Origin: Trematomus loennbergii
Lineage: Eukaryota > Chordata > Actinopteri > Perciformes > Nototheniidae
Direction: 5' to 3'
Length of the DNA stretch: 64,000 bases
NCBI GenBank assembly: GCA_012861695.1
Contig: JAAOOA010000006.1
Location: 25,863,811 to 25,927,810 of the forward strand
The notes under the pieces are model-generated. The model was not told the origin of the DNA and ran no database searches. It was given only the letters and a program-made list of their open reading frames with translations. A program made the translations under genes and the position numbers. Of this stretch, positions 50,384 through 60,400 are shown piece after piece (positions within the stretch are counted from its first letter, which is position 1; each line of letters begins with the position of its first letter).

Positions 50384-53300
50384 CACACACACTCACACCT
50401 TTGTCGTAAAAATTCTCTTTTGGAAAAGGCTTTGAAAATGTATGTTAATTGATAATGGAGGGTCTCTAGTCATGATTGCAGGTGCACTTTAACTTGAATA
50501 TTAAAGGACCTTCATTTTCCAGTTGCTTAGCCTTTGTGAGGGTTTAGGTTTCAGGTTAATTTTTGGGGTAAATAATTGGATTGCAAAACATTTAAAGGTA
50601 GGGTAGGTAAGTTTGAGAAACCGGCTCGAGATCGCTAGAATTTGAAAATCTGCCACTTCCTTACAGAGCCCCTCCTCCAACACACACGAACGTGCACATG
50701 ACCAATGAGGAAGTTTGTGCACGGATGGAAGGCTGACAGGCAGGTAGGCCATCCAGTTATTTTAGCCGGGCCGGCTAAAATGATTGGTCGTGCTTTTTAC
50801 AGTATTACGGCTTCCACAGATGACATTTTTTTATGGATTTTTTGTCAAAGCACTTACGATATTCATTGCTATCGGGATGTTAAGAGCATTCCATGGAATA
50901 TAACAAAAAGTGTATCTCGAGCCGGTTTCTCAAACTTACCTACCCCACCTTTAAGGGTGCATATTACACATTTAACCCGTATTATTAAGATTCTCCTAAA
51001 CTTTTAAAGTTAAGTAAGTAAAGTATTTTTTAGAGCAGGGGTGCCCAACCAGTCGATCGCGAGATGTGTCTAAAAATAGAACAACAATATTCTGTTTTAT
51101 CGTTAATGTCCTATAACATAATCTTCCTGTGCCAGAATAATGCACTTGAACGCATCAAAGCTTTGTGATTGGCCGGCGTGACCCCATGTGTCGGGGCGTG
51201 GCTGGTGGAGTGACAGTCCCAGTCCGCACACACACAAGACCGCAATTATGGCAGAAGCAAAAAAGCCCAAAATATATAATTTTCAGTAGCGTGGCGTGGG
51301 GAAAAATGTAGGGGAAGCCCATTTTTTTGGGTTGGGGGGGGGGGTCAATAACGTAACCAGATGAGTGATTACAGCGCCCATCATTTTACACACATTTGTA
51401 TCACACAGATGCAGGACTTGCACACGCCTGTTATCTAACCGACAGGTCCGCACGCACTCTCCAGCCGAAACTCTCTCGTCTTATTAATTTAAGCATTTTC
51501 TTATTAATTTATGCAGACACACCTCCCCCCCCAAATGCAATACCAGCCGCTCAATGCGGAGTGCAGATTCGGTAATGAATAAAAAAGAAGCATTCATTCA
51601 CAAAGTAAATCAGGAGACCTTTACAGTTTTACGTTCACATCAAAGTATCAGTAGGCGTGTATGAAGCACATGAATTCAAACACAATTATGTACAGAAACA
51701 TTTGCATGCGACAGTCCACCTTCTCTTCCCTTCCCTTTCTAACACACGGCAAGTGCAGCAACAGTCCTCGTCTCTGTAATTAGCTCAGTCCGTAGTCCAA
51801 AAGTAACTAAAAAATATAAACAATCTAATCTATTCAGGTGATCGATTGGATGGCAGTGTCCAATCAAATCGCCAGCCCCAGCCGCCTCTGAAGGGAAGCC
51901 AGAGGCGGTTGGCTTCCCTTGGCATGGCCCTGACCAATCACAGGTTGGCAGGGGCATCACGTGGGCCTCATCTGATTGGTCAATCCCTCAATTTGTTTTC
52001 ACCAAGGGAAGCCCGATCCGGCTGGCCTCCTCTCGCAACAGTGAATGCAATCTACTGTTTCACCATAACATCTAGAGGGGCGCTGTTTGTTTCACTCTTT
52101 GTAAAATACTCAATGAGAGTGGGGGAGAGACGGGCCGGCAGCAACACACAGCAAAGGAGAATTATCGAAACAAAACAAAGTGTTTTATTTATTTATTTAA
52201 ATGATAACTACAATCCGAAAAAACAGGGGAAGCCTGGCTTCCCTTGGCCTCCGGGAGAAAACGCCACTGATAATTTTTACTCCGAGTGGGAGGATGATTA
52301 TTTTATATTTTTGTATCTATTCCAATTCAAAGACGTCCATCTGTCTCATCTGCAATGCGAGCGTGGCTTTATCGAAGAAGGGTAATTTAGGAGCGGCATT
52401 TCAAAACAGTGCACAAACGCTACGAGACGGAATTCCCTCCTAATTCTGCCCTACGCTCCCAAAAGTTGAGGGACCTGAAAGGACAGCTAAATGCACAGCA
52501 GTCCATTTTCACCAGGCCCAACAAAAAGAGCAAGGCATAGGATCTTATCGTGTCAGTCACGTTCTTGCGAAACACATGAAGTCTTTCAAAGACGGCGAAG
52601 TTGTGAAAGAAGCATTCCTGGAGGCTGCCGACGCGCTTTTTGGGGACAGTAAAAATAACAGTAGCATTTCAACAGGTTTTTGATATAATAAAAACTTAAG
52701 TTAGATACCGTTATTAATCAGCTGTAAGTTTTAGTTTGTTTGAACTTATTCATTATAATTATTGTACAAAATGGTATAAGAATGCACACTTAAATTGATT
52801 ATAGTCTATTATCAATTCAGGTTAAGAAACTAGTGTTGCTTGCATCCTATTTTAAAGGCATTTCTTTTTATACTCTACTAAAATGCAACAAAAAAAGGGT
52901 TTGATTCTATTAATTTTGTCTTTTTTATTGCACTTTGGCAGCAGATTCCTGTGTAGCTTCAGATCTGAGTTGTCTTATGAGTAAGCCTAATTTATACTTT
53001 TGTCGCAACACTATTTTTATATAAGGGTTCAGAGTCTTTTCTTTTTTCCCTGTGTCATATGTGGCAGCACTGTTCAATGTTTCTTGAAAACATTACCCAC
53101 TGTAGTATGTGACGTGTGAATAAACTCCAACTCTGTATCAACAACACTGTTGTGTAACTTCAGTTTAATACTTTTATGTGTGTAGATTAGAAAGAGGTAA
53201 GATAAATTATCTGCAGTATTTTATGAAGTATTAATCGTACAAAGGTCAGTTTTATACAAGTACTGTAGAAGTGTGTATTTACCTGATAGTAGGCTGTCAG

Positions 53301-54580
53301 TAAAGGCTACGCCTCTCTATTTGGACTGGTAGATCTCGGCAGACTGGCAACTTTAAAAGTAGCTCTCGGTTCAAAAAAGGTTGGGCACCCCTGTTTTAGA
53401 GTATTAAACCTCTATAAAAGAAAGTGAAATAACACAATATGCACTCGAAATATTTAAAAGATTCAAATAAAATGTTAATGTTAAAATGAGTTGAGCTGCA
53501 GATAAGATGGACACCAGCTGTTTAATGTCCTCAAATGTAAATGTGTTCACATTTTATGCATCATTTTTGTCCATTGGACTGTCTTTAATGTCATTGTATT
53601 TATTGGTTTATTCTGATACACACATCTAAGTCATGTCTGTCATTCCAGAGGGATTCCTCCTCGGCTGCTTTTCCTCAGGTTTCTTCTTTTATTTCCCCCA
53701 CTAAAAGGGGAGTTTTTCCCTTCTCAGAATGGAGGGTCTAGGATCGGGGCTGCTGTATGCCTTACGGACTGTTAAGACCCTTAAGGCATTTGTGATTTGT
53801 GAACTGGGCTATATAAACGCAGTTGATTTGACATGACTGGCCATGGAGTTGTTATCATAAAAGGTTAAGGGTTGAAATGAAAGCATCAGTAAATAATTTA
53901 CAAACCAACTTAAAGCCATTTTATTCAACCTGTAAAGGGGAGCCTTTGAAGCAGTTGTATTGAGAGACAAAGCCAGAAATGAACTTCTGTACTGTAAAAT
54001 AATTTCCTACAAGAATAAACAGCAACTAACAGAAACTTCAAATGAGAATACAAGCACTGGTGTCTCTAATAACCTTTGAGGTTATTGAGGTGACATTGTT
54101 TTCACATTAATCTGAATGATAATGCTAATTAAAGTTGATTATTTATGTTTTACTAAAACTATTCTGTTATATTGATATATTGCTATAGAAAAACTGTGAC
54201 ATATTCATTGGTGATAAAAACAAATGAAATGCATAATGAGCATTTTTATTTTTGATATTTTCAGTACATTTCGGTGATAATAATTCTGTCGCACATAAAG
54301 GTGTTTGGTTTCTGATGCGTGCTATTTTTCGACTAACAATGGAAAAAAGGCTCCAAAATCAATGCCAAAATGTGCCCGAAGTTTGATTTGTTCAGTGAGA
54401 ATTTCTTTAGATATCATTACTAATAATATATTATAGTTATTTTACATAATTAAAGATTTAAAATGTTGCAAAATGTGCACAGAGTTTGGTTTGTAGTGCT
54501 GATAAGTATCATAGCAGCACTACAAACTGCAGCGGATTAACAGGAAGGGAACAAAGTAAAGAGAATATAGGCTCACCCAT
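47895..54580 (-). CDS. nqo1: NAD(P)H dehydrogenase [quinone] 1 (one-base frameshift in exon 5)
   Basis: Cytosolic FAD enzyme that reduces quinones by two electrons, a detoxification step usually under NRF2 control. Six exons on the minus strand: 54580-54577 (only ATGG), 50308-50141, 49941-49811, 49180-49067, 48601-48501, 48236-47895. Exon 2 reads [16 protein letters not shown] and [11 protein letters not shown]; exon 3 [16 protein letters not shown]; exon 4 [15 protein letters not shown]; exon 5 [14 protein letters not shown]; exon 6 [12 protein letters not shown] and [15 protein letters not shown]. Lengths sum to 860, one base short of 287 codons (human 274 residues); the C-terminus has an extra tail of about 15 residues ending KPACKK. 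Exon 5 begins GATAAAAAGCG, five As where six would keep the frame (DKKAMLSF). All other phases agree. Introns hold two family A MITEs in opposite orientation, a microsatellite and a nested hAT pair. Confidence 0.94.
48705..48790 (+). repeat. Short retroposon tail, copy 2
   Basis: In nqo1 intron 4. GTAGCCTTTATTTAACCAGG and GAGATCAACGATCTCTTTTT match copy 3 at 59235 almost word for word. Confidence 0.65.
49270..49648 (-). mobile_element. TTAA-flanked MITE family A, copy 4, inverted
   Basis: In nqo1 intron 3. TTAA at 49266-49269 and 49649-49652. The interior runs in the opposite direction to copies 1, 3 and 5 (for example GGAGGAGGGGCTCTGTAAGG is the complement of their CCTTACAGAGCCCCTCCTCC). 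Confidence 0.92.
50317..50393. repeat. (CACACG)n/(CA)n microsatellite
   Basis: In nqo1 intron 1, only about 10 bases from the exon 2 acceptor (exon 2 ends at 50308). On the transcript strand it is a GT-rich tract that takes the place of an ordinary polypyrimidine tract. Confidence 0.95.
50596..50950 (+). mobile_element. TTAA-flanked MITE family A, copy 5
   Basis: In nqo1 intron 1. TTAA at 50592-50595 and 50951-50954. Direct orientation. A short gap around 50648 and another near 50709 distinguish it from the other copies. Confidence 0.92.
51036..53393 (+). mobile_element. hAT transposon (ZBED-like transposase), decayed, with perfect 8-bp duplication
   Basis: In nqo1 intron 1. Perfect 15-base inverted ends CAGGGGTGCCCAACC / GGTTGGGCACCCCTG, and TTTTAGAG on both sides (51028-51035, 53394-53401). 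A transposase-like start [12 protein letters not shown] lies at 51249; after the nested element the reading resumes with YSEWEDDY, then in other frames [16 protein letters not shown] (BED zinc-finger cysteines) and [20 protein letters not shown] at about 52570. The catalytic part is missing, so it is a deleted, dead copy of about 1.4 kb without its insert. Confidence 0.92.
51284..52269. mobile_element. Second hAT element nested in the first
   Basis: It begins CAGTAGCGTGGCGTGG and ends AAAACGCCACTG, imperfect inverted ends. Its 8-bp duplication ATAATTTT is perfect (51276-51283, 52270-52277). It splits the transposase-like reading of the outer element after IYNF. The interior has complementary words (CCGCCTCTGAAGGGAAGCC and GGCGGTTGGCTTCCCTTGG) but no transposase. 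Confidence 0.92.
53640..53850 (+). repeat. SINE-like fragment
   Basis: In nqo1 intron 1. AGGGGAGTTTTTCCCTTCTC, GGATCGGGGCTGCTGTATGC and ACTGGGCTATATAAACGCAG ending TTGATTTGA make up a 3' region very common in percomorph repeats, related to the piece at 18620. Confidence 0.6.
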
Positions 54581-54630
54581 GCTGTATGTCTGCTGGATCG
54601 GTCTGAACTGTAGAGCTGGTCGCTGGGGGC

Positions 54631-54637
54631 TCTTATA
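54631..54637 (-). promoter_or_regulatory. TATA-like box of nqo1
   Basis: TATAAGA on the minus strand, about 51 bases before the ATG. It fits the very short first coding exon. I looked for an antioxidant response element (TGACNNNGC) in the next kilobase and found no exact match. Confidence 0.4.
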
Positions 54638-54790
54638 GGCCCTGTGGTGTTCTTTGCGTGAGAAACATGGTCAGATATCAGATGGATACATGTGCCTCAA
54701 GTCACAACTACACACTGAAGAGGAAGAGGGAAAAAAACGTCTGCTGTCAAACTGTAAGACCGGTTTAGTGGAAGGTTTTGAAAGGGAGGA

Positions 54791-54869
54791 GTGTGTGTGT
54801 GTGTGTGCGTGTGCGTGTGCGTGTGCATGTGCGCGTGTGCGTGTGTGTGTGCGTGTGTGTGTGTGTGTC
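54791..54869. repeat. (TG)n/(CG TG)n microsatellite
   Basis: GT-rich run of about 80 bases with regular C substitutions, about 210 bases upstream of the nqo1 start. Confidence 0.95.
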
Positions 54870-55375
54870 AGGCTGTGGACTCGCTGGTGATAAGATTGGT
54901 TTCATTTAGCCTGGAAAAGAATGTTTGGGTCACTTTTAAGGGATTATCTGTCGGGGTCATGGGGCTTAATAAACTCTTTAATCCGACTTAATTTCACCTC
55001 GTTAGGAGAAAAGTGTATGAAGGCGTCAGTTTAGTAAACCCTGAGCTGTTCGGTCAAGTCCCCGTGTTTAATGTCACCTGTCACCAGTCTCTCTACAATC
55101 AGGCAGTTATTACTGACTGGGGGATAAAAGCTGGCAGAGTTTGTGAGAAAACTTTTGACACACTTCTGATACAATATCTTGTTGCTATGAGGCTTCCTTC
55201 TACACATATTTAAATATCAAAGAGAAAGTCAAATTAGTTAAATACTGTACATTTTTGGACATTACTTACACAATAAGACCATTTAGCGCTTCCATTTAGT
55301 TTATTGTATCACATGATCATCACAAGATTAAGTGAACAGCTACTCATATATCATAATAATATATATTGTGGTGGG

Positions 55376-55685
55376 ACTAATGGTAACAATTGGGGAAAAC
55401 TGCCAACCAGTGTTGCCATGGGGACAATTGGTGTCACCTGTCGGCCAGTGTTGCCAAGGTGACAATCGATGACACCTGCTGATCAATGTGCCCGTGGTGA
55501 CTATATGCTTCACCTATTCAAAAAAACGGTAACAAAAGGTATAACCTAGACCAGTGTTTCCATAGTTACAATCTGAGACACCTGCTGACCACAGTTTCCA
55601 AAGTGAAAATTGGTGACACCTGCTGACCACGAGGACAAACACATATGCTGCTGACCAGTGTTTCCATGGTTACAATCAGTTCATT
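55376..55685. repeat. Minisatellite with CCAGTGTTKCCATGGT units
   Basis: Units of about 38-50 bases contain CCAGTGTTGCCATGG or CCAGTGTTTCCATGG, ACAATTGGTG and ACACCTGCTGACC. At least six units are visible, moderately diverged, some truncated. Confidence 0.8.
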
Positions 55686-55963
55686 GCAGTAAACAGAGCT
55701 AAGCGGTTTGACGTGTTATTTTGGTTTGAAAAATTTCTTCTACTATGCATAGCAAATTATTCTTACTGAGATATTGTAAAACAACATAGCTTTCTGCCCC
55801 AGATTAATTTTGATGTCTATCGAAAGCCTCATTTAAAGTTTATTCTGCAGTGAAGTCTTTATCAGTCAAGTCTCCATTTGTGAACCATTTCAATCGGGAG
55901 GTTATTGTTAGGCTTCACGTGGAAAGACTGGAGATGAGCACTTAGACTGAAATTGTGGTGAAG

Positions 55964-56346
55964 TGTCAAAAATGGGCTTTATTTAGACCACGGCACAGTC
56001 AAGGAGTTGGAGAGGACGCTGAATGGGAATCCTGGAACCAAGGTTCAGACCGAGGCGAGGAACTCAGAGAGGGGAGACGAGGAGCAGGACAGACCAGGGA
56101 GGTGGCAGGACGTGGCAGGCGGAGCGGCAGGTGTGTGGATCACTGAAGAATCAACGAAGAACTGGCGAAGACTGAGGATGAGAACCAGGGTTTTAAGCAG
56201 GTGCAGGTGAGTGGTGGCAATCAGCGAGATGATCAACAGCTGGAGCGGTGTGGAGACGGAACTCCAAATGTAGGTCAGCCACGCCCAGCCAGGAAGACAG
56301 ACAACAACAGAGGAAAAAGAGGAAGGCCGCACTGTGGATCCTCACA
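55964..56346 (-). repeat. Probable 3' LTR of the gypsy element
   Basis: On the minus strand it starts TGTGAGGATCC right after the polypurine tract and ends AAATAAAGCCC...TTTGACA, giving TG...CA ends and a polyadenylation signal near 55980. No 5' LTR is found in the window, so its limits cannot be verified by comparison. Confidence 0.7.
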
Positions 56347-56875
56347 GTACCCCCCCCTCAACGGGAGCCTCCTGGCGACCACCAGGCTTGTCGGGATGTG
56401 CCCTGTGAAAGGCCCTCACCATAACAGGGTCCAGGACTCGAGAACGAGGGACCCAGCATCGTTCCTCGAGGCCGTAACCATCCCAGTCAACCAGATATTG
56501 CAAGCCGCTGCCCCGGCGCCTGACATCCATGAGACGGTGCACAGGGTAGGCAGGATGGTCATCGATGATTCGGGGGGGAGGAGGGGGAACGGTTGGAGGG
56601 CTCAGGTCGCTGGTGTGGACAGGTTTAATTTGGGACACATGGAAAGTGGGATGGATTCTCAAGGTTCTGGGAAGCAAACGACAGTCCAGACGGGACACCA
56701 GGGAAATCAAATCTGGGATATCCGCTGGAACGTCTCTAGCTGCCAATTCATCCCGGAGCTGATCCTTTAAACCTCTCAAAAACACCGCCTTGAGAGCCGC
56801 CTCGTCCCATCGAGCCTCTGCAGCGAGTGTGTGAAACTCGATGGAATACTCGGCCACAGTCCGGTTTCCTTCTCA
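55964..56875 (-). mobile_element. Deleted Ty3/gypsy retrotransposon with chromodomain, 3' end
   Basis: Read on the minus strand from 56875: a capsid-type gag piece ([28 protein letters not shown]) runs in frame, through an internal deletion near 56710-56695, into the end of pol ([15 protein letters not shown]) and a C-terminal chromodomain ([17 protein letters not shown]). The frame stops at 56342. A polypurine tract of Gs (about 56349-56360) leads directly into a probable 3' LTR. No reverse transcriptase, protease or integrase core remains. Confidence 0.85.
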
Positions 56876-56904
56876 ACCACTGATGTCGCGGTTTTTACAG
56901 GGGT

Positions 56905-57830
56905 CAGGAGGCTGCGCCCAGTAGTGCACGCCTCCGCCCCGCAGTGGGACCGGCCGCTGGTGCTCGAGGCTCTGGTCACAGAACCATTTGAGCCTCTGGA
57001 GCTCTCCTCCCTGAAAGCACTGTCGTGGAAGACAGCATTGCTACTTGCCAAGAGAGTGTCCGAGGTAACCGCTCTGTCGGTGCACCCGAGTTGCTTGTTG
57101 ATCCGGGGTGACCAGAGCGGGGCGACACTCAGACCGAACCCCTCCTTTGTGCCCAAGAGCCTAAGGAGTGTGTTCAGCTCGAGGGCTATTCAGTTAGGGG
57201 GCTTTAGTCTTCCACCCCATAGTGAGGCCAGGGAAGCTAAACTGCACGATACGCCGCCTGCCTACGAACACACCGCAAATACTTCAGTCGACGAGTGGCA
57301 ATAACTGTCCTTACCAGCAGGCAGCGGTAGTGTGAACAGCCAATCAGAGTGATTGCTTGGGCCGACTTTCTCTGACCTCCCGCGGGAGGTGTGAAAAGGT
57401 GCCGTAAAGAGACGACGGTGCGGGACACACCAACCTGAGTAGGGCGCCGCGAATGCCCGACTGCCTCTGATGGCCTCTGACTCCCAAAATCGGGTTGGTG
57501 TGTAGCCAGCTTAAGACGCACTGAACAGCTGTTTGTGTGCTTCGGGGGCGGGGTGACCGGGAAAGCTCTGTCCAAGAAACGCCTGGCATGCTGGCTCTGC
57601 GAGTGCATTGCACATGCCTACGGACAGGCGGGGAGAGCCTGCACACTCTACACGGGCTGTGGCTGTGTCAACAGCCTTATTCAACGGCGTGAGTGTGGAG
57701 GATATATGCACAGCGGCGTCTTGGTCAACGCCAGGCCCCTTCATAAAGTTTTATCTCTTGGACATGTCTGGCTCTTTCTCCGCGTCTGGGCTTGCTGGGG
57801 CAACACAGGACTGGTGAGGAGGGGGGGGGG
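56905..57830 (+). mobile_element. DIRS-type retroelement remnant, tyrosine-recombinase region
   Basis: Translation gives LEALVTEPFEPLEL, SLKALSWKTALLLAKRVSEV and ALSVHPSCL, then after a break KALSKKRLACWLCECIAHAY, and in another frame HSTRAVAVSTALFNGVSVED, ICTAASWSTPGPFIKFYLLD. This order, with the HxxR box (HSTR) and final Tyr, is that of fish DIRS elements. A segment of about 280 bases at roughly 57233-57511 interrupts it and is of unknown origin. Frameshifts make it inactive. GC content is well above the surrounding DNA. Confidence 0.82.
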
Positions 57831-58376
57831 GGCTGTGGGCCAGTGGGCACCAGTGACCCCCTCCCCGGGCGTAATGCGCTTACGTTTTTTCCGGGCCCCC
57901 TGGAGGGTCCCGGGGGACGTGGTGCGCACTGGGCCCTTACGGGGCTGGAGGGCTCTCCTCGTCTGCCTGGGGGCAGGAGGGGAGAGCCCTCCACACTATA
58001 GTCCACGCACACTCTGCACGGGGTCAGTGTCTGAGTGTGGGGGACATGGGGCACTTGCGCTCTCCCCGGGCTCCTTAGGGACTCGGGAGAGGTGGTGCAT
58101 AGTGAGCCCATACGGGGCTGGGGACTCTCTCCGTCTGCCTATGGGCGGACGGGGGGAGCCCTCAGCACTGTTTTCCGAGCACACTTTTCGCGAGGTAAGC
58201 GCGTCAGAGTGTGCTCTGTCAGCCGCAGCCCAGACTTCTCCACGGTTACAACCGAGGTAGAGGTGAGTGAGGTACAGCGGCTGCTAACCAGAAAGCCGGG
58301 CAGTGGGGTGGAACGGTGTTGTTGGACGACAGCGTGTGTATACATCGGGGCTCTGTGAGAGCCTGTGAGAGATATA
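57830..58376 (+). repeat. GC-rich 3' non-coding part of the DIRS-type element
   Basis: Contains repeated words such as GGGGAGAGCCCTC, GGGGGGAGCCCTC, CACTCTGCACGG and TCAGTGTCTGAGTG. It makes long open frames on both strands only because of its base composition. Confidence 0.5.
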
Positions 58377-58671
58377 ACGAGGGGTTACGTATGGTAACCC
58401 TTGTTATATAAGCACAGGCGAAGCCCTCTACTCGGGGCACTGTCTGTCCTATACCGCTCGCTGAAGAGAGGTGTAGGATGACAGTCAGGAGGCGAGGCCT
58501 TCTTTTATACGGTGAGATGCGCGCGCATTCAGGTAGGCCCGCCCCGGGGCCGGCTACGTCTATAGAAGTCTCAGTAGGTGAATGCTTGCATGATAAGGTA
58601 GTACCCATAGAGTCCAGTAGAGGGCTCCGCCTGTGCTTATATAACAAGGGTTACCATACGTAATCCCTCGT
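58377..58671. repeat. 56-bp inverted repeat at the end of the DIRS-type element
   Basis: 58377-58432 and 58616-58671 are reverse complements over 56 bases with two mismatches. Each contains TTACGTATGGTAACCC and TTATATAAGCACAGGCG. The 183-base loop lies between. DIRS elements carry inverted terminal and internal complementary regions, which fits the position downstream of the recombinase. Confidence 0.85.
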
Positions 58672-59234
58672 TTCTGAACATGCAACAGGTAAGTGTTTTA
58701 TTAATAAAAACTAGTCCTATATTTATCTTTCCAATCACCCAGTGTCCTAACCACAGCTGAACTTGCTCTCAGTGAGTTATCCTGCGGTGGATCAGACACG
58801 CCTGCAGCACGGTGCGTTTCAGGCAAAACAGGCTGGAATGTGACAGGAATGTTACCTGAACACTTCTCTGTCAGGCATGAGGGAAATGTCTCTGATGAGA
58901 TGTCTGCAGGTAAGAGGACATTATGTTACTGTTTGTACCAACAGATACAGTAAGAAGTTGGCCAAGTAAGTAAGGCAACTTAATTTTAACACCAAAAAAA
59001 TCTGTAGTCAAATACCTTACTTTGGTAAAAGTGTATTAAAGACAAACAATTCCTTAAGCACAGAAAGTAAGTACTCATTATGCAGGCAAATATGTCAAGT
59101 GTCTCCTATTAAGTAGGTTTAGAAGTTCAATGCTGCATCAAACGTAAATAATCAAGTAAAGTACAAAAACCTTTCATGTTTGTACTTCAGATCCCAACAT
59201 TGAATAAATGTCCAAAACTCTCCAAATCCTCCAT

Positions 59235-59310
59235 TGTTTGTAGCCTTTATTTATCCAGGTAAAAATCCCATTGAGATCAACGATCTCTTTTACAAGGGAG
59301 ACCTGCCGCA
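59235..59310 (+). repeat. Short retroposon tail, copy 3
   Basis: TTGTAGCCTTTATTTATCCA followed by CCCATTGAGATCAACGATCT and AGGGAGACCTGC; same family as 48705-48790 and, inverted, 18205-18290. Confidence 0.65.
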
Positions 59311-60400
59311 CAGTGGTTACACATGTAACAGAAAACAAAAAAGGACACATACAACATAATGACAGGGGTACAATTTACAAACTTATTCACAAGACAGGTG
59401 AGGTCCATAAATATCCTTTCAAAGAAAAAGTACCCAAATATAAGCAAAACATACCGAAAGGATACTCATTCTGTTGTTAAATGTCTCCTGTGCTTATATT
59501 TGATCACATATGACGTATTAGATAACACTGCTGCATTAATGTGTGAGCAGCAAATTACTTTTGTAAGTCTGAGGCCATCTGGTGGATCAACGTGATCTCA
59601 GCTCTACCATCATATTTGCCATTTGAGCCTTTTGCGTAGTATCTTGTTGCAGAAGGCTTTAACATTGCAACACTAAGTAAAATAAAAACAACTGAGGCAG
59701 CTGTTATGACAGTGGTGGTAATATCACAGTTATTACTTTAAAAATAATATTAAACGTAAAAGGTGGGGCTAATTTTGATGACGTAATATACTGCATGGTA
59801 ACTTGTTAATGTACCCACAGTGAACAATACAGTTTTATCAAAGTAAAGAGTAACATACAAGAGAAATACTCAAGTACAAGTATCTCAAAATGGTACATTA
59901 GTTCGCTTCAGGTTTATTCATGTTCCACTTAGAACAAATTGTATTAATGTTGATCCATTAACTTTTCATCGAGCACCATCATCTGGCCAACACTGAGATG
60001 TTTCCAATGCTTTGGCTCACGGCCAAATACTTTTAGATCTAATGACATGTTGTGTTAAGGTTGATTAATAAACAATAATATATTATATTGTGATATATGC
60101 TTACTTTATTTTAATATATTTAATATTTTATGCTTTATTGCTCTAGTTGATGAAGATCCTTGCGGCTACTTGAACCACTACCCGGAGCTGCCCCTCTAGT
60201 TATTATACTAAATTACTACATTTCACCTTTTATTATATCTTATCCCATAACGTAAAAATAGGCTAGATTATGTTAACATGGTATTAATCAATAAAGGCTT
60301 ATCTTATATAATTAGCAAGTTAGCATGCACATTTTAGCGTTTAGTTAAAGCACTGCTTTGCTATCCAACCTCACAGATCTGCTCGCATGTTTTTTAAGCA

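Noticed and set aside
52201..52443. Open frame with [14 protein letters not shown] as a possible zinc-finger gene
   Set aside because: It is the BED finger of the decayed outer hAT transposase, cut by a nested element and by frameshifts.
54581..55700. Antioxidant response element for nqo1
   Set aside because: GCCTCAAGTCA near 54691 has a five-base spacer, not the required three; no exact match was seen.
57535..58260. 241-residue GC-rich open frame
   Set aside because: Only its first part matches the DIRS recombinase; the rest is open in several frames because of high GC and shows no domain.
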